Of a DNA stretch of 35,737 nucleotides, positions 25,420-34,736 are shown piece by piece. The DNA is from Pseudomonas avellanae BPIC 631 (lineage in GTDB: Bacteria > Pseudomonadota > Gammaproteobacteria > Pseudomonadales > Pseudomonadaceae). Under the pieces are notes generated by a model, which was not told the DNA's origin, searched no databases, and saw only the letters and a list, made by a program, of their open reading frames with translations. Both the position numbers and the translations under genes were made by a program. The stretch's first letter is position 1, and each line of letters opens with the position of its first letter. Location of the stretch: contig NZ_ATDK01000043.1 of assembly GCF_000444135.1 (NCBI RefSeq), forward strand, positions 1 to 35,737, written 5' to 3'.

Positions 25420-25562
25420 TTCCTCACGTGGGAATGCCGTGGGTGACGCTCTGCTTCACATAAAGAGGACGCGGAGCGTCCAGAACGGCATGCGACGCGG
25501 AGCGTCGCACGATAGGGGCGTGATTGAGATTATCGTTCCCTACGCGGAGCGTCGCACGATGG
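25420..25562. repeat. Dispersed repeat cluster between betT and znuA
   Basis: The 182-base gap is filled by the same family seen at 5399, 11438 and 29502. A full unit at 25467-25514 (GGACGCGGAGCGTCCAGAAC, then GCGACGCGGAGCGTCGC, CGATA) is flanked by inverted or partial units at 25420-25455 and 25530-25562, each with TATCGTTCC. It lies between convergent betT and znuA. Confidence 0.8.
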
Positions 25563-25572
25563 TTGTGGGCAC

Positions 25573-26517
25573 TCAAAGACTGCTCAGGCAGCCCGTCAGG
25601 TCATTGGCCAGCTTTTCCAGTACCTGCTCGTAACCTTGCGCGGTGGCCGGGGTGTAGCCGCCCAGTGCGTCGAGTTCTGCCAGTTTCACCGGCAGGCCTG
25701 CGCTCAGCGTTTCTGCCAGGCGGGCGCGCAGGGGCGGTTCGCTGAAGACGCAGGTCTTGCCTGCAGCCTTCAAGCGCTCCCGCATTGCGGCCACGTGCTG
25801 CGCGCCGGGCTGGATCTCGGCGGCGATGGCGAATACGCCTGCGTGCTTGAGCCCGTACGCCTCTTCGAAATAATCGAACGCCTCGTGGAACACGAAGTAC
25901 GGCTTGCCCGCAACCACGCTGACACGGCCCTTGATGCGCGTGTCCAGTGCGTCCAGACGTTTGCTGAACGCATCGGCGTTACTGGCGTAGCGGGCTGCAT
26001 TGGCAGGGTCCGCAGCGCTCAGGTCAGCGGCCATTTTTGCGGCGATGACCCGTGCGTTGACGGTCGACAGCCACAGGTGCGAGTCCAGGCTGCCGGGGCG
26101 ATGATTGTGGTCATGCTCGTCGGCATCGTGGTCATGATCGTGATCATCATGCGAGGCGTTGTCTTCGCCAAAGTGACGCAAATGCATGCCCGGCAACGAT
26201 TGCACAGCCACCGAAGGCAGTTTGCGGCTCTGGATAACGCGCGGCAGGAAGGTTTCCATGTCCGGGCCGATCCAGTAAAGCAACTCGACTTCCCCCACGC
26301 GCCGTACGTCGGATGGGCGCAGTGCATAGTTATGCGGGGACGCGCCCGGCGGCAAAAGCACCTCGGGCTTACCCACGCCGTCCTGCACAGCCGCCGCGAT
26401 CAGCTGCAATGGCTTGATACTGGTCAGCACCCGAACCTCGGCCTGAGCAGGGGCGATGATCAGCAGGCTGACCCAGAAAACAGCAACAAGATTGAAAAGA
26501 CGGCGCACTCGAATCAC
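25573..26517 (-). CDS. znuA: Periplasmic zinc-binding protein of the Znu importer
   Basis: Protein of 314 residues from a GTG start, with a signal peptide ending at PAQA (about residue 26). It captures Zn in the periplasm and delivers it to ZnuB. The three metal histidines expected for the family are His62 (GASPHNYALRPSD), His147 (DSHLWLS) and His211 (FVFHEAFDYF). Between them lies a His/Asp-rich loop (123-139, HDDHDHDHDADEHDHNH), typical of zinc-specific rather than manganese-specific proteins. Two late cysteines (CVFSEPP and the C-terminal TGCLSSL) are also usual for ZnuA. It is divergent from zur-znuC-znuB across a 58-base gap with a Zur-like box. Confidence 0.95.
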   Translation of the reverse strand: MIRVRRLFNLVAVFWVSLLIIAPAQAEVRVLTSIKPLQLIAAAVQDGVGKPEVLLPPGASPHNYALRPSDVRRVGEVELLYWIGPDMETFLPRVIQSRKLPSVAVQSLPGMHLRHFGEDNASHDDHDHDHDADEHDHNHRPGSLDSHLWLSTVNARVIAAKMAADLSAADPANAARYASNADAFSKRLDALDTRIKGRVSVVAGKPYFVFHEAFDYFEEAYGLKHAGVFAIAAEIQPGAQHVAAMRERLKAAGKTCVFSEPPLRARLAETLSAGLPVKLAELDALGGYTPATAQGYEQVLEKLANDLTGCLSSL

Positions 26518-26536
26518 TCATATAAGCCAGGAACAG

Positions 26537-26549
26537 GTAACATAATAAC
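26537..26549. promoter_or_regulatory. Zur-like box between znuA and zur
   Basis: GTAACATAATAAC matches 9 of 12 fixed positions of the Zur/Fur-type core GTTATANTATAAC. It lies in the short gap between the divergent znuA and zur-znuCB genes, where one site could repress both directions when zinc is plentiful. The dyad is imperfect, so confidence is moderate. Confidence 0.55.
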
Positions 26550-26575
26550 GTCTCTAGCCAATATCGTCGCTGCTC

Positions 26576-27058
26576 ATGCCCAATACTCCCCTGGCCAGTC
26601 GCCCCCATGATCATTCGCACTGCGTGCATTCGGCCCTTGCCGAAGCTGAAACGCTGTGCACACAACAGGGTCTGCGCCTGACCACATTGCGCCGCCGCGT
26701 GCTCGAACTGGTCTGGCAAAGCCACAAGCCGCTGGGTGCCTACGACATCCTCGCGGTGCTCAGTGAAGAAGACGGTCGCCGTGCTGCACCGCCCACCGTT
26801 TACCGGGCTCTGGATTTTCTCCTGGAAAACGGCCTGGTGCACCGCATCGCGTCGCTCAACGCCTTTACCGGCTGCAACCACCCGACCCACGCGCATCAGG
26901 GCCAGTTTCTGATCTGCCGCCTGTGTCACGCCGCCATCGAATTGCAGCATCCAGCGATCAGCAATGCCGTCGTCGATGCTGCTGCTGGCGTTGGTTTTGC
27001 GGTCGAAGGCCAGACGGTCGAAATTGTCGGCGTGTGCGCTGGTTGCAAGGCCGCCTGA
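26576..27058 (+). CDS. zur: Zinc uptake regulator (Fur family)
   Basis: Protein of 160 residues, a Zn-responsive repressor of the Fur family. It has an N-terminal winged-helix domain ([30 protein letters not shown] in two stretches, recognition part [20 protein letters not shown]) and a dimerisation/metal domain with the structural pairs Cys114/Cys117 (CRLC) and Cys154/Cys157 (CAGC). HPTHAHQ, in place of the Fur HHDH pattern, and the zinc context define Zur. It was called np20 in P. aeruginosa. The stop TGA overlaps the ATG of znuC, so regulator and transporter are translationally coupled and autoregulated. Confidence 0.95.
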   Translation: MPNTPLASRPHDHSHCVHSALAEAETLCTQQGLRLTTLRRRVLELVWQSHKPLGAYDILAVLSEEDGRRAAPPTVYRALDFLLENGLVHRIASLNAFTGCNHPTHAHQGQFLICRLCHAAIELQHPAISNAVVDAAAGVGFAVEGQTVEIVGVCAGCKAA

Positions 27059-27852
27059 TGGCCGAAGCACTGATACGCCTGGAACAGGTCGCCGTCACGT
27101 TGTCGGGGCAGAGCGTGCTGGACAACATCCAGCTGAGCGTGCGCCCCGGCGAGATCGTCACGCTGATCGGCCCCAATGGCGCAGGCAAAACTACCTTGGT
27201 GCGTGCCGTGCTGGGCTTGCTCAAGCCAGACTCGGGAACGGTCTGGCGCAAGCCGAAGCTGCGTGTCGGGTACATGCCGCAAAAGCTGCATGTGGATCAG
27301 ACCCTGCCGCTGTCGGTGCTGCGTTTCCTGCGCCTGGTGCCGGGTGTGGACCGCGTAGCCGCGCAGTCGGCGCTTGAAGAAGTCGGCGCTGAAAAGGTCA
27401 TCGACAGCCCGCTACAGGGTATTTCCGGCGGCGAGATGCAGCGCGTACTGCTGGCCCGCGCCTTGTTGCGCAAGCCTGAATTACTGGTGCTCGACGAGCC
27501 CGTGCAGGGCGTCGATGTCGCCGGGCAGGCCGAGTTGTACAGCCTCATCACCCGTTTGCGCGACCGCCACCAGTGCGGCGTGCTGATGGTGTCCCACGAT
27601 CTGCATCTGGTCATGAGCACCACCGACCAGGTGGTGTGCCTGAATCGCCACGTCTGCTGCTCCGGTCATCCCGAGCAGGTCAGCCATGACCCGGCGTTCG
27701 TCGAACTGTTCGGCAAGAATGCGCAGCCGTTGGCGATCTATCACCACCATCACGACCATGCGCACGACCTGCATGGCGCGGTAGTGAACGACGCGCCAAC
27801 GGCTGCGCACCCTCACACTCATGTTCATGGAGACAGCTGCAAGCATGGCTGA
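27058..27852 (+). CDS. znuC: Zinc ABC transporter ATPase
   Basis: ATPase of 264 residues that powers ZnuB. It shows Walker [10 protein letters not shown], signature [16 protein letters not shown], Walker B LLVLDEP, and the switch [10 protein letters not shown]. The C-terminal tail is unusually rich in histidine ([10 protein letters not shown], then [14 protein letters not shown]), which could sense or buffer zinc. The ATG at 27058 overlaps the zur stop; an in-frame extension into zur is rejected because ZnuC normally begins with this MxEALIRLE segment. The 3' end overlaps znuB by 8 bases. Confidence 0.95.
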   Translation: MAEALIRLEQVAVTLSGQSVLDNIQLSVRPGEIVTLIGPNGAGKTTLVRAVLGLLKPDSGTVWRKPKLRVGYMPQKLHVDQTLPLSVLRFLRLVPGVDRVAAQSALEEVGAEKVIDSPLQGISGGEMQRVLLARALLRKPELLVLDEPVQGVDVAGQAELYSLITRLRDRHQCGVLMVSHDLHLVMSTTDQVVCLNRHVCCSGHPEQVSHDPAFVELFGKNAQPLAIYHHHHDHAHDLHGAVVNDAPTAAHPHTHVHGDSCKHG

Positions 27853-28633
27853 CTTTCTACTGTATGCCTTGCTCGCAGGCGTTGCCCTGGCGCTGGTTGC
27901 CGGCCCGCTGGGGTCTTTTGTGGTCTGGCGGCGCATGGCGTATTTCGGCGACACGCTGTCCCACGCCGCATTGCTCGGCGTGGCGCTGGGCTTTTTGCTG
28001 GATATCAGCCCGACCATCGCGGTGACGTTCGGTTGCCTGCTGCTGGCGGTATTGCTGGTCACCTTGCAGCAGCGTCAGCCGCTGGCGTCAGATACGTTGC
28101 TGGGGATCCTTGCGCCAAGCACCCTGTCGCTCGGGCTGGTGGTGCTCAGCTTCATGCACGAAGTGCGTATCGATCTGATGGCCTATCTGTTCGGCGACCT
28201 GCTGGCGATCAGCCCGACCGACCTGGCCTGGATTCTGGGCGGCAGCGCGTTGGTGCTGGTGTTGATCGTGGCGCTGTGGCGGCCGCTGCTGGCAATGACT
28301 GTGCATGAAGAGCTGGCCCGTGTCGAAGGCCTGCCCGTTGCCGCATTGCGCATGGCATTGATGCTGCTGATCGCCGTGGTAATCGCCGTTGCGATGAAAA
28401 TCGTCGGGGTCTTGCTGATTACCTCGCTTCTGATCATCCCTGCCGCTGCGGCACAACGTCACGCCCGCTCGCCGGAGCAGATGGCACTGGGCGCAAGCGT
28501 GCTGGGCGTGATAGCCGTGTGTGTCGGGCTATCGTTATCATGGTTCAAAGACACCCCGGCCGGACCGTCTATAGTGGTATCTGCGGCTGCGCTGTTCTTG
28601 CTCAGCTTTGTTCTACCCAAGCGAGCGGTGTAG
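27845..28633 (+). CDS. znuB: Zinc ABC transporter permease
   Basis: Inner-membrane permease of 262 residues, ABC-3 family, with about eight transmembrane helices. Family features are [20 protein letters not shown] followed by [11 protein letters not shown] near the N-terminus and [18 protein letters not shown] near the end. The ATG at 27845 (GGAGA about 11 bases upstream) is chosen over an in-frame start at 27821 that lies deeper inside znuC. It closes the zur-znuC-znuB operon. Confidence 0.94.
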   Translation: MADFLLYALLAGVALALVAGPLGSFVVWRRMAYFGDTLSHAALLGVALGFLLDISPTIAVTFGCLLLAVLLVTLQQRQPLASDTLLGILAPSTLSLGLVVLSFMHEVRIDLMAYLFGDLLAISPTDLAWILGGSALVLVLIVALWRPLLAMTVHEELARVEGLPVAALRMALMLLIAVVIAVAMKIVGVLLITSLLIIPAAAAQRHARSPEQMALGASVLGVIAVCVGLSLSWFKDTPAGPSIVVSAAALFLLSFVLPKRAV

Positions 28634-28671
28634 ACTTGCTCGTTTTTTGCGCAAACTAGAGAATCGCAGGA

Positions 28672-29388
28672 ATGAAGCCGTTCGCCCCACGCTATCTGCT
28701 GCTTGTCGCATTTTCCATCCTGTTGGGTGCCTGTCAAAGCGCGCCTACGGTAGAAACGCCTGCCTCCCAGGTTCAGCCTGACGCCTTTGCGCAGCTTGAA
28801 CAGAACATCGCCAGCAACGAGCTGGCGACGGCCGAGGATCAACTCGCAACGTTACAAGCCGCCAATGCTGCCGACATCCGCCTGGAGCCGTTTCAGCGAC
28901 GTCTGGCAGAGGCCTACCTGAGCCGTAGCCAGATAAGCCTGCAGAAGGGCGACATGAATGCGGCGGCCAGCGCATTGTCTCGTGCGCGGGCACTGATGCC
29001 CAAAGCGCCAGCGTTGACCAGTGGTGTCAACGGTGCCATCGCTCATGCACGCAAGGCGGAGCTTGAAAAAGCCGAGGCGGACCTGAAAGCGGCTGAGGAC
29101 AGAAGGGTGGCCAAACTGGTTGATCCGTCGGCAGAAAGCACGACCATCGAGCTGAAAATCGGCGATATGCGTGCATTGCGTCACCAACTGGACGACATTG
29201 CAGCGGATACCGTAGCGTTCAACTGTGAAGTGCTGCTGGTGGTGCCGCGCACCGAAGACTATCCGTGGCTGGCGACATTGCTGACCAAACGGGTGGTCAA
29301 GGCCAATCCGGATTTCGAATTGCAACTGCGTCGGGAAATCGAGCGCAATGAAAAAGCGCACATCGTTTTGACGCCAGCCAAGTCCTGA
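28672..29388 (+). CDS. Conserved lipoprotein of unknown function
   Basis: Protein of 238 residues with a lipoprotein signal (positive N-terminus, hydrophobic run, lipobox LLGAC, Cys21), so it should be lipidated, using the Lgt encoded earlier. Residue 22 is Gln, not the Asp retention signal, which favours the outer membrane. Residues about 40-170 are helical with TPR-like spacing and a coiled-coil stretch rich in Ala/Glu/Lys (about 125-150). The C-terminal part (about 160-238, EVLLVVPRTEDYPWLATLLT) looks alpha/beta. It follows znuB by 38 bases and, as I recall, occupies the same place in P. aeruginosa (PA5502). Co-transcription with the zinc genes is possible. Function unknown. Confidence 0.85.
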   Translation: MKPFAPRYLLLVAFSILLGACQSAPTVETPASQVQPDAFAQLEQNIASNELATAEDQLATLQAANAADIRLEPFQRRLAEAYLSRSQISLQKGDMNAAASALSRARALMPKAPALTSGVNGAIAHARKAELEKAEADLKAAEDRRVAKLVDPSAESTTIELKIGDMRALRHQLDDIAADTVAFNCEVLLVVPRTEDYPWLATLLTKRVVKANPDFELQLRREIERNEKAHIVLTPAKS

Positions 29389-29419
29389 ACTGCTTTTTCA
29401 AAAGCGGACTTTTGGACAG

Positions 29420-29552
29420 CTATCGTTCCTCACGCTCCGCGTGGGAATGCCGTGCGTGACGCTCCGCGTCACAAATCTGCGCCGCGCCTCATACTCAAGA
29501 TCGGACGCAGAGCGTCCAGAAATACGTCCCCACGCTGGAGCGTGGGGACGAT
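29420..29552. repeat. Dispersed repeat pair between the lipoprotein gene and katE
   Basis: Two units of the GGACGC(A/G)GAGCGTCC family in opposite orientation: about 29420-29471 (TATCGTTCC, CACGCTCCGCGTGGG, TGACGCTCCGCGTCA) and 29502-29552 (GGACGCAGAGCGTCCAGAAA, CCCCACGCTGGAGCGTGGGG, ACGATAATC). It lies between convergent genes and may serve as a terminator for both. Confidence 0.8.
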
Positions 29553-29588
29553 AATCCAGCCAGAACGAGACTGGCGCTGGCGCCTAGA

Positions 29589-31739
29589 TCAAGCCGGAAC
29601 AGCCTTGGCCTTCACTTCACGGTCCCAGACGCGGTGTTGCGCAATCGCGTTGAAGAATGGCTCGAACGATTTGCTATCGGACACCACCAGCAAGCCTGCA
29701 TCTTCTTCCAGGCGTAGCAACGTCAGCAGTTCTTTGGCTTCCCCGGCAACGGAGATGGCCTTGAGGTGCTTGTAGGCTTCCAGGATGAAGTGCAGCGCCA
29801 CGCCATCGGTGCTCAACGCCTTCACCGAGTCCTTGCCGCCCGGCACAAACACCGCGTCGAACGCTACCGAAGGCAAGCCCTCAGCTGACGCGTCCACTGG
29901 CAGGCTCTTGCCGTCAGCAGTCTTGACCGGCGCAGACGTCGGGCCGAGTACCTTGACATGTGCGCCTTTGGCAGCCAGTGCGGCCTTCATGGCCTCGACC
30001 GCTTTGCCGTCCACGCCATTGGCGACAAGGATGGCGACCTTGCGCGAAACGATGTCGCCCGACAGTAGATTGACCTGGCTCAACGCCGGCGACTCTTTTA
30101 CCGATGTTTTACGAGCAGGCACGGTTCCGGCAGTCGGCGCAGGCAAGCCAAGGTTGGCAGCCACACGGCTGGCCAGCTCAAGGTCAATGTTGGCCAGAAT
30201 TTCGTTGACCTGACGGGCACGAATGTACTCGCGCTCGACCTTGCCCAACTCGAAGCTGTAGGCCGCGATGATGTGCTCTTTCTCGTGGTGGCTCATGCTC
30301 TGGAAGAACAGGGTGGCCTGCGAGAAGTGATCGCCGAACGATTCGCTGCGCTCACGCACCTTGTGCGCTTCGACGCGCTCCGGGTAAGTCTCGAAACCGC
30401 CGTCCACTGCAGCAGCAGGGGTTTCTTTCGGCCAGCCGCCATCAATCGAGTTCGGCTCGTAGGAAGCACGGCCCTTGTCGATGGTGGTGCGGTGCTGGGC
30501 ATCGCGCTGACCGTTGTTGTTCGGCGCAATAGGACGGTTGATCGGGATCTCGTGGAAGTTCGGGCCACCGAGGCGGCTGATCTGCGTGTCGGTGTAGGAG
30601 AACAGGCGGCCTTGCAGCAGCGGATCATTGGAGAAGTCGATGCCTGGCACGATGTGGCCCGGGCAGAAGGCAACCTGCTCGGTCTCGGCAAAGTAGTTGT
30701 CCGGGTTACGGTTCAGCACCATTTTGCCCAGCGGAGTGACCGGCACCAGTTCTTCCGGGATGATCTTGGTCGGATCGAGCAGGTCGAAGTCGAATTTGTG
30801 TTCGTCTTCCTCGGCAACGATCTGCACGCCCAGTTCCCATTCCGGATAGTCGCCCATCTCGATGGACTCCCACAGGTCGCGGCGGTGGAAATCAGTGTCC
30901 TTGCCGGCCAGCTTCTGCGCTTCGTCCCAGACCAGCGAGCACACGCCGAACTTGGGCTTCCAGTGGAATTTGACGAAGCTGGATTTACCTTCGGTATTGA
31001 TCAGGCGGAAGGTGTGAATACCAAAGCCCTGCATGGTGCGCAGGCTTTTCGGGATCGCGCGGTCGGACATGGTCCACAGCACCATGTGCGCAGATTCCGG
31101 CACCAGCGAGACGAAGTCCCAGAATGTATCGTGCGCCGAGCCGCCAGTCGGGATTTCGTTGTGCGGTTCAGGTTTTACCGCATGCACGAAGTCCGGAAAC
31201 TTGATCGCGTCCTGAATAAAGAAGATCGGCATGTTGTTGCCCACCAGGTCGAAGTTGCCTTCGCCGGTGTAGAACTTGACCGCAAAACCACGCACATCGC
31301 GCACGGTATCGCCTGAGCCACGTGGCCCCTGAACGGTCGAGAAACGCACGAAAACCGGCGTTTTCTCGGCTGGATCGCGCAAAAAACCCGCCTTGCTGAG
31401 TGCGCCGTGGTTTTCATACGTCTGGAAATAGCCATGGGCTGCGGTGCCGCGGGCGTGGACGATGCGCTCCGGGATACGCTCATGGTCAAAGTGCGTGATT
31501 TTTTCACGCATGATGAAGTCTTCAAGCAGCGAAGGGCCACGGCTGCCGACTTTAAGGGTGTTCTGGTTATCGGAGATTTTTACGCCGTGGTTGGTGCGCA
31601 GCGCCTGGCCGGTAGCGTCCGAGCGAAATTGCTCGAGGCTCTCCAGCTTGGCGTTGGTGTTGCCCCGGTCCGGTGTATCGGTCCCGGCCATCTGGCTTTT
31701 TGACGTATCGGTCGCAGGTGGTGCTTTCTTGCTAGCCAT
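29589..31739 (-). CDS. katE: Large-subunit monofunctional catalase (HPII type)
   Basis: Clade-2 catalase of 716 residues that removes hydrogen peroxide, with a C-terminal DJ-1/PfpI-like domain (from about 560) typical of the large subunits. The heme-site elements are present: the distal His in [14 protein letters not shown], Asn in [20 protein letters not shown] and the heme-ligand Tyr in [20 protein letters not shown]. At the place of E. coli HPII His392, which is covalently linked to the heme-ligand Tyr, this protein has Cys (AFCPGH). ATG 31739 follows AAGGAG at a good distance; a start 24 bases further upstream would include the ribosome-binding site. The gene lies between the zinc cluster and metNIQ, which are adjacent in P. 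aeruginosa, so it looks inserted in this lineage. Confidence 0.95.
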   Translation of the reverse strand: MASKKAPPATDTSKSQMAGTDTPDRGNTNAKLESLEQFRSDATGQALRTNHGVKISDNQNTLKVGSRGPSLLEDFIMREKITHFDHERIPERIVHARGTAAHGYFQTYENHGALSKAGFLRDPAEKTPVFVRFSTVQGPRGSGDTVRDVRGFAVKFYTGEGNFDLVGNNMPIFFIQDAIKFPDFVHAVKPEPHNEIPTGGSAHDTFWDFVSLVPESAHMVLWTMSDRAIPKSLRTMQGFGIHTFRLINTEGKSSFVKFHWKPKFGVCSLVWDEAQKLAGKDTDFHRRDLWESIEMGDYPEWELGVQIVAEEDEHKFDFDLLDPTKIIPEELVPVTPLGKMVLNRNPDNYFAETEQVAFCPGHIVPGIDFSNDPLLQGRLFSYTDTQISRLGGPNFHEIPINRPIAPNNNGQRDAQHRTTIDKGRASYEPNSIDGGWPKETPAAAVDGGFETYPERVEAHKVRERSESFGDHFSQATLFFQSMSHHEKEHIIAAYSFELGKVEREYIRARQVNEILANIDLELASRVAANLGLPAPTAGTVPARKTSVKESPALSQVNLLSGDIVSRKVAILVANGVDGKAVEAMKAALAAKGAHVKVLGPTSAPVKTADGKSLPVDASAEGLPSVAFDAVFVPGGKDSVKALSTDGVALHFILEAYKHLKAISVAGEAKELLTLLRLEEDAGLLVVSDSKSFEPFFNAIAQHRVWDREVKAKAVPA

Positions 31740-31757
31740 CAGAAACTCCTTATCTCG

Positions 31758-31777
31758 ACCCAATCGTTGAGTTGGGT
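31758..31777 (-). other. Small hairpin in the katE leader
   Basis: ACCCAA / TTGGGT inverted repeat with an 8-base loop, a few bases upstream of the katE ribosome-binding site on the minus strand. It could be a protein-binding dyad or a leader RNA stem; nothing further supports a role. The remaining katE-metN gap (to 32046) shows no gene and no recognisable riboswitch. Confidence 0.35.
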
Positions 31778-32046
31778 TCGCTGAATACGACTTCCCTGAC
31801 GTAAGCGGGAAATCACGGTATTCAGAAAGTGACCGGCCGTATAAACAGCCGTTCAGTCGGATTTGCAGCCGTTGGCATCAGCGGTCGCGTTATGCCCGTT
31901 GCGCAGGATTGCCTGCAAATAAATGCTAAGCACAGCGGGCCGGACAGGCTAAAATGCGCGCCCGGCTCAATCTGGCCGAGGTAACGAAGCAAGTGGCGTC
32001 CTGCCACTGCGCTGATTTTTTAACGCGCCCCCACAAGGTTCGCTCC

Positions 32047-33054
32047 GTGATCGAGTTTCATAACGTCCACAAAACCTATCGGGTGGCAGGCAAGGAAATA
32101 CCGGCCCTGCACCCCACCAATCTGCGCGTCGACGACGGCCAGGTGTTTGGCATCATCGGCCATTCCGGTGCCGGCAAAAGCACGCTGCTGCGCCTGATCA
32201 ACCGCCTCGAGACCCCAAGCGGCGGGCAGATCGTGGTCGATGGCGAAGACGTCACCGCGCTCGACGCCAACGGCCTGCGGCGCTTTCGGCAGCAGGTCGG
32301 GATGATTTTCCAGCACTTCAATCTGCTGGCCTCCAAGACCGTCGCCGACAACGTGGCAATGCCGCTGACCCTGGCGGGCGATATGCCCCGCAAGCAGATC
32401 GACCAGCGTGTGGCCGAGTTGCTGGAGCGGGTCGGGCTGTCCGATCACGCTAAAAAGTACCCGGCGCAATTGTCGGGCGGCCAGAAGCAGCGCGTCGGTA
32501 TTGCCCGCGCGCTGGCGACCAAGCCGAAGATTCTGCTCTGTGACGAAGCCACCAGCGCGCTGGACCCGCAGACCACTGCGTCGGTCCTGCAGCTGCTGGC
32601 CGAGATCAACCGCGAGCTGAAGCTGACCATCGTGCTCATCACCCACGAAATGGACGTGATTCGTCGCGTCTGCGACCAGGTCGCGGTCATGGACGCAGGC
32701 GTGATCGTCGAGCAGGGCAAGGTCGCGGATGTGTTTCTGCATCCGCAGCACTCGACCACCAAGCGCTTTGTGCAGGAAGACGATCAGGTTGATGAAAACG
32801 AGCAGCGTGACGACTTCGCCCATGTGCAAGGCCGCATCGTGCGCCTGACCTTTCAGGGCGACGCGACCTACGCGCCCTTGCTCGGCACTGTGGCGCGGGA
32901 AACCGGCGTCGATTACAGCATCCTGGCCGGGCGCATCGACCGCATCAAGGACACGCCTTACGGGCAACTGACGCTGGCGATCACCGGCGGCGACATGGAC
33001 GCTGCCTTTGCGCGCTTCACCGCTGCCGATGTTCATATGGAGGTGCTGCGCTGA
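32047..33054 (+). CDS. metN: Methionine ABC transporter ATPase
   Basis: ATPase of 335 residues for D/L-methionine import. Walker [10 protein letters not shown] (38-46), Q-loop FQHFNLL, signature [15 protein letters not shown], Walker [14 protein letters not shown] and switch ITHEMDVI are present, followed by the C-terminal NIL/ACT-like domain (from about 265, [20 protein letters not shown]) that binds methionine and inhibits transport. The GTG at 32047 gives the family start ([10 protein letters not shown]); an open extension upstream to 31954 is rejected. The stop overlaps the metI ATG as TGATG. Confidence 0.95.
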   Translation: MIEFHNVHKTYRVAGKEIPALHPTNLRVDDGQVFGIIGHSGAGKSTLLRLINRLETPSGGQIVVDGEDVTALDANGLRRFRQQVGMIFQHFNLLASKTVADNVAMPLTLAGDMPRKQIDQRVAELLERVGLSDHAKKYPAQLSGGQKQRVGIARALATKPKILLCDEATSALDPQTTASVLQLLAEINRELKLTIVLITHEMDVIRRVCDQVAVMDAGVIVEQGKVADVFLHPQHSTTKRFVQEDDQVDENEQRDDFAHVQGRIVRLTFQGDATYAPLLGTVARETGVDYSILAGRIDRIKDTPYGQLTLAITGGDMDAAFARFTAADVHMEVLR

Positions 33055-33728
33055 TGGACGCTTTCCTGAACCTGTTTGCCAACGTCGACTGGTACGAGAT
33101 CTGGGTCGCCACCGGCGATACCCTGATCATGCTCAGTGTTTCGCTGGGTTTCACCATTCTGCTCGGGCTGCCCCTGGGCGTGCTGATGTTCCTGACATCG
33201 CCGCGTCAGTTGCTGGAGCATAAACAGCTGTACGCCACGGTCGGTTTGATCGTGAATATGCTGCGCGCGCTGCCGTTCATCATTCTGCTGATCGTGATGA
33301 TGCCGCTGACCGAAATCATCACTGGCACATCCTTGGGCATTCTCGGCACGCTGCCGCCGCTGATTGCCGGCGGCACGCCGTTTTTTGCGCGTCTGGTGGA
33401 GACCGCATTGCGTGAAGTGGATCGCGGCATCATCGAAGCCACACAGGCAATGGGCGCCACCACCCGGCAGATCATCGTCAAGGCACTGCTGCCCGAAGCT
33501 CGCCCCGGCATTCTGGCGGCGATTACCGTCACTGCGATCGCGCTGGTGTCCTTCACCGCCATGGCGGGTGCGGTAGGTGCAGGCGGGCTGGGCGATCTGG
33601 CAATTCGTTACGGTTATCAACGCTTCCAGAACGATGTGATGTTCGTGACGGTCGTATTGTTGCTGGTACTGGTGCAGATTCTGCAGACCATCGGCGACAG
33701 ACTGGTCGCACACTTCACCCACCGTTGA
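33054..33728 (+). CDS. metI: Methionine ABC transporter permease
   Basis: Inner-membrane permease of 224 residues with five to six transmembrane helices. Family motifs are FTILLGLPLGVLMFLTSP, LRALPFIILLIVMMPLT and the EAA-type docking loop IIEATQAMGATTRQIIVKALLPEARPGIL (read in two parts), then AGAVGAGGLGDLAIRYGYQRF. It overlaps metN by one base and is separated from metQ by a hairpin. Confidence 0.95.
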   Translation: MDAFLNLFANVDWYEIWVATGDTLIMLSVSLGFTILLGLPLGVLMFLTSPRQLLEHKQLYATVGLIVNMLRALPFIILLIVMMPLTEIITGTSLGILGTLPPLIAGGTPFFARLVETALREVDRGIIEATQAMGATTRQIIVKALLPEARPGILAAITVTAIALVSFTAMAGAVGAGGLGDLAIRYGYQRFQNDVMFVTVVLLLVLVQILQTIGDRLVAHFTHR

Positions 33729-33745
33729 CCGAATCAGTTGGCATC

Positions 33746-33764
33746 GGCCCGCCTTTTGCGGGCC
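33746..33764 (+). other. Hairpin between metI and metQ
   Basis: Perfect 7-bp stem GGCCCGC-CTTTT-GCGGGCC, ending just before the metQ ribosome-binding site (AAGGAG at 33768-33773). No U-run follows. Such a stem can protect the 5' end of a processed metQ mRNA and raise binding-protein level over the membrane components. Confidence 0.5.
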
Positions 33765-33780
33765 TCAAAGGAGTTGTTGC

Positions 33781-34554
33781 ATGAAGAAGTTATTGGCCAT
33801 ATTCGCCGCTGTTACCGCCTTGTCCGTGCAGGCCAACGAAACCCTGACCGTCGCGGCCTCTGCCGTGCCGCACGCCGAGATCCTCGAGTTCGTAAAACCA
33901 ACCCTCGCCAAAGAGGGTGTGGACCTGGAGATCAAGGTATTCAACGATTACATCCAGCCCAACGCACAGGTGTCGCAGAAGCATCTGGACGCGAACTTCT
34001 TCCAGCATCAGCCGTATCTGGATGAGTACAACAAGGGCAAGGGTACTGATCTGGTCGCAGTGGCCAAGGTTCACGTAGAACCCTTCGGCGCGTACTCGGA
34101 CAAGTTCAAGAAGCTGGAAGAGCTGCCTAACGGTGCCAACGTCGCGCTGCCCAACGACGCCACCAACGAAGGCCGTGCCTTGCTGTTGTTGGCCAAGGCG
34201 GGTCTGATCACGCTGAAAGACCCAAGCAACATCCTGTCCAAGCCGTCGGATGTCGTGAACAACCCGAAAGACCTGAAATTTCGCGAGCTGGAAGCTGCCA
34301 CGCTGCCACGCGTGCTGACCCAGGTCGATCTGGCGCTGATCAACACCAACTACGCGCTGAGCGCCAAGCTCGATCCGACCAAGGATGCGTTGATCATCGA
34401 AGGTGCCGATTCGCCTTACGCGAACATCCTGGTTACCCGCCCGGACAACAAGGACTCGGACGCCATCAAGAAACTGGTCGCAGCCCTGCAAAGCCCTGAA
34501 GTGAAAACCTTCCTGGCCGAGAAGTACAAAGGCGCTGTGGTTCCGGCGTTTTGA
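33781..34554 (+). CDS. metQ: Methionine-binding periplasmic protein
   Basis: Substrate-binding protein of 257 residues, NlpA/MetQ family, delivering methionine to MetNI. It has an N-terminal signal peptide (MKKLLAIFAAVTALSVQA) without a lipobox cysteine, so unlike the lipidated E. coli MetQ it should be a free periplasmic protein. Family motifs are VAASAVPHAEILEF, DANFFQHQPYLDEYN, VALPNDATNEGRALLLL and ALINTNYAL. It is the last gene of metNIQ and has a strong AAGGAG ribosome-binding site. Confidence 0.95.
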   Translation: MKKLLAIFAAVTALSVQANETLTVAASAVPHAEILEFVKPTLAKEGVDLEIKVFNDYIQPNAQVSQKHLDANFFQHQPYLDEYNKGKGTDLVAVAKVHVEPFGAYSDKFKKLEELPNGANVALPNDATNEGRALLLLAKAGLITLKDPSNILSKPSDVVNNPKDLKFRELEAATLPRVLTQVDLALINTNYALSAKLDPTKDALIIEGADSPYANILVTRPDNKDSDAIKKLVAALQSPEVKTFLAEKYKGAVVPAF

Positions 34555-34604
34555 TCTGATTGCGCTGCGTCATACCTGCAAAACGGCCGCCTCGGAGTGC
34601 CAGA

Positions 34605-34644
34605 CACAACCGAGGTGTCCCGGTTCGGGGCCGCTCCGCAGCCG
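34605..34644 (-). repeat. Partial copy of the 84-bp dispersed repeat
   Basis: Forty bases that align with 34781-34820 in the same orientation (31 of 40 identical by hand count). It flanks the REP pair on the other side from the full copy. Confidence 0.6.
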
Positions 34645-34666
34645 TTGTAACCTCAGTCAGTCCGTC

Positions 34667-34736
34667 TTCGCGAGCAAGCTCGCTCCCACATGGACATCGA
34701 GTACATGGCTTCTGTGGGAGCGAGCTTGCTCGCGAA
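34667..34736. repeat. REPIN: inverted pair of REP sequences
   Basis: TTCGCGAGCAAGCTCGCTCC + CACA (34667-34690) and its exact 24-base reverse complement (34713-34736), separated by 22 bases. This is the GCGAGCTTGCTCGC REP family also found singly at 5174 and 5295. The 314-base metQ-sco gap consists largely of this and the 84-bp repeat. Confidence 0.9.

Noticed and set aside
31764..32046. SAM riboswitch or MetJ boxes before metN
   Set aside because: No recognisable SAM-riboswitch stems and no tandem AGACGTCT-like boxes were found by eye.
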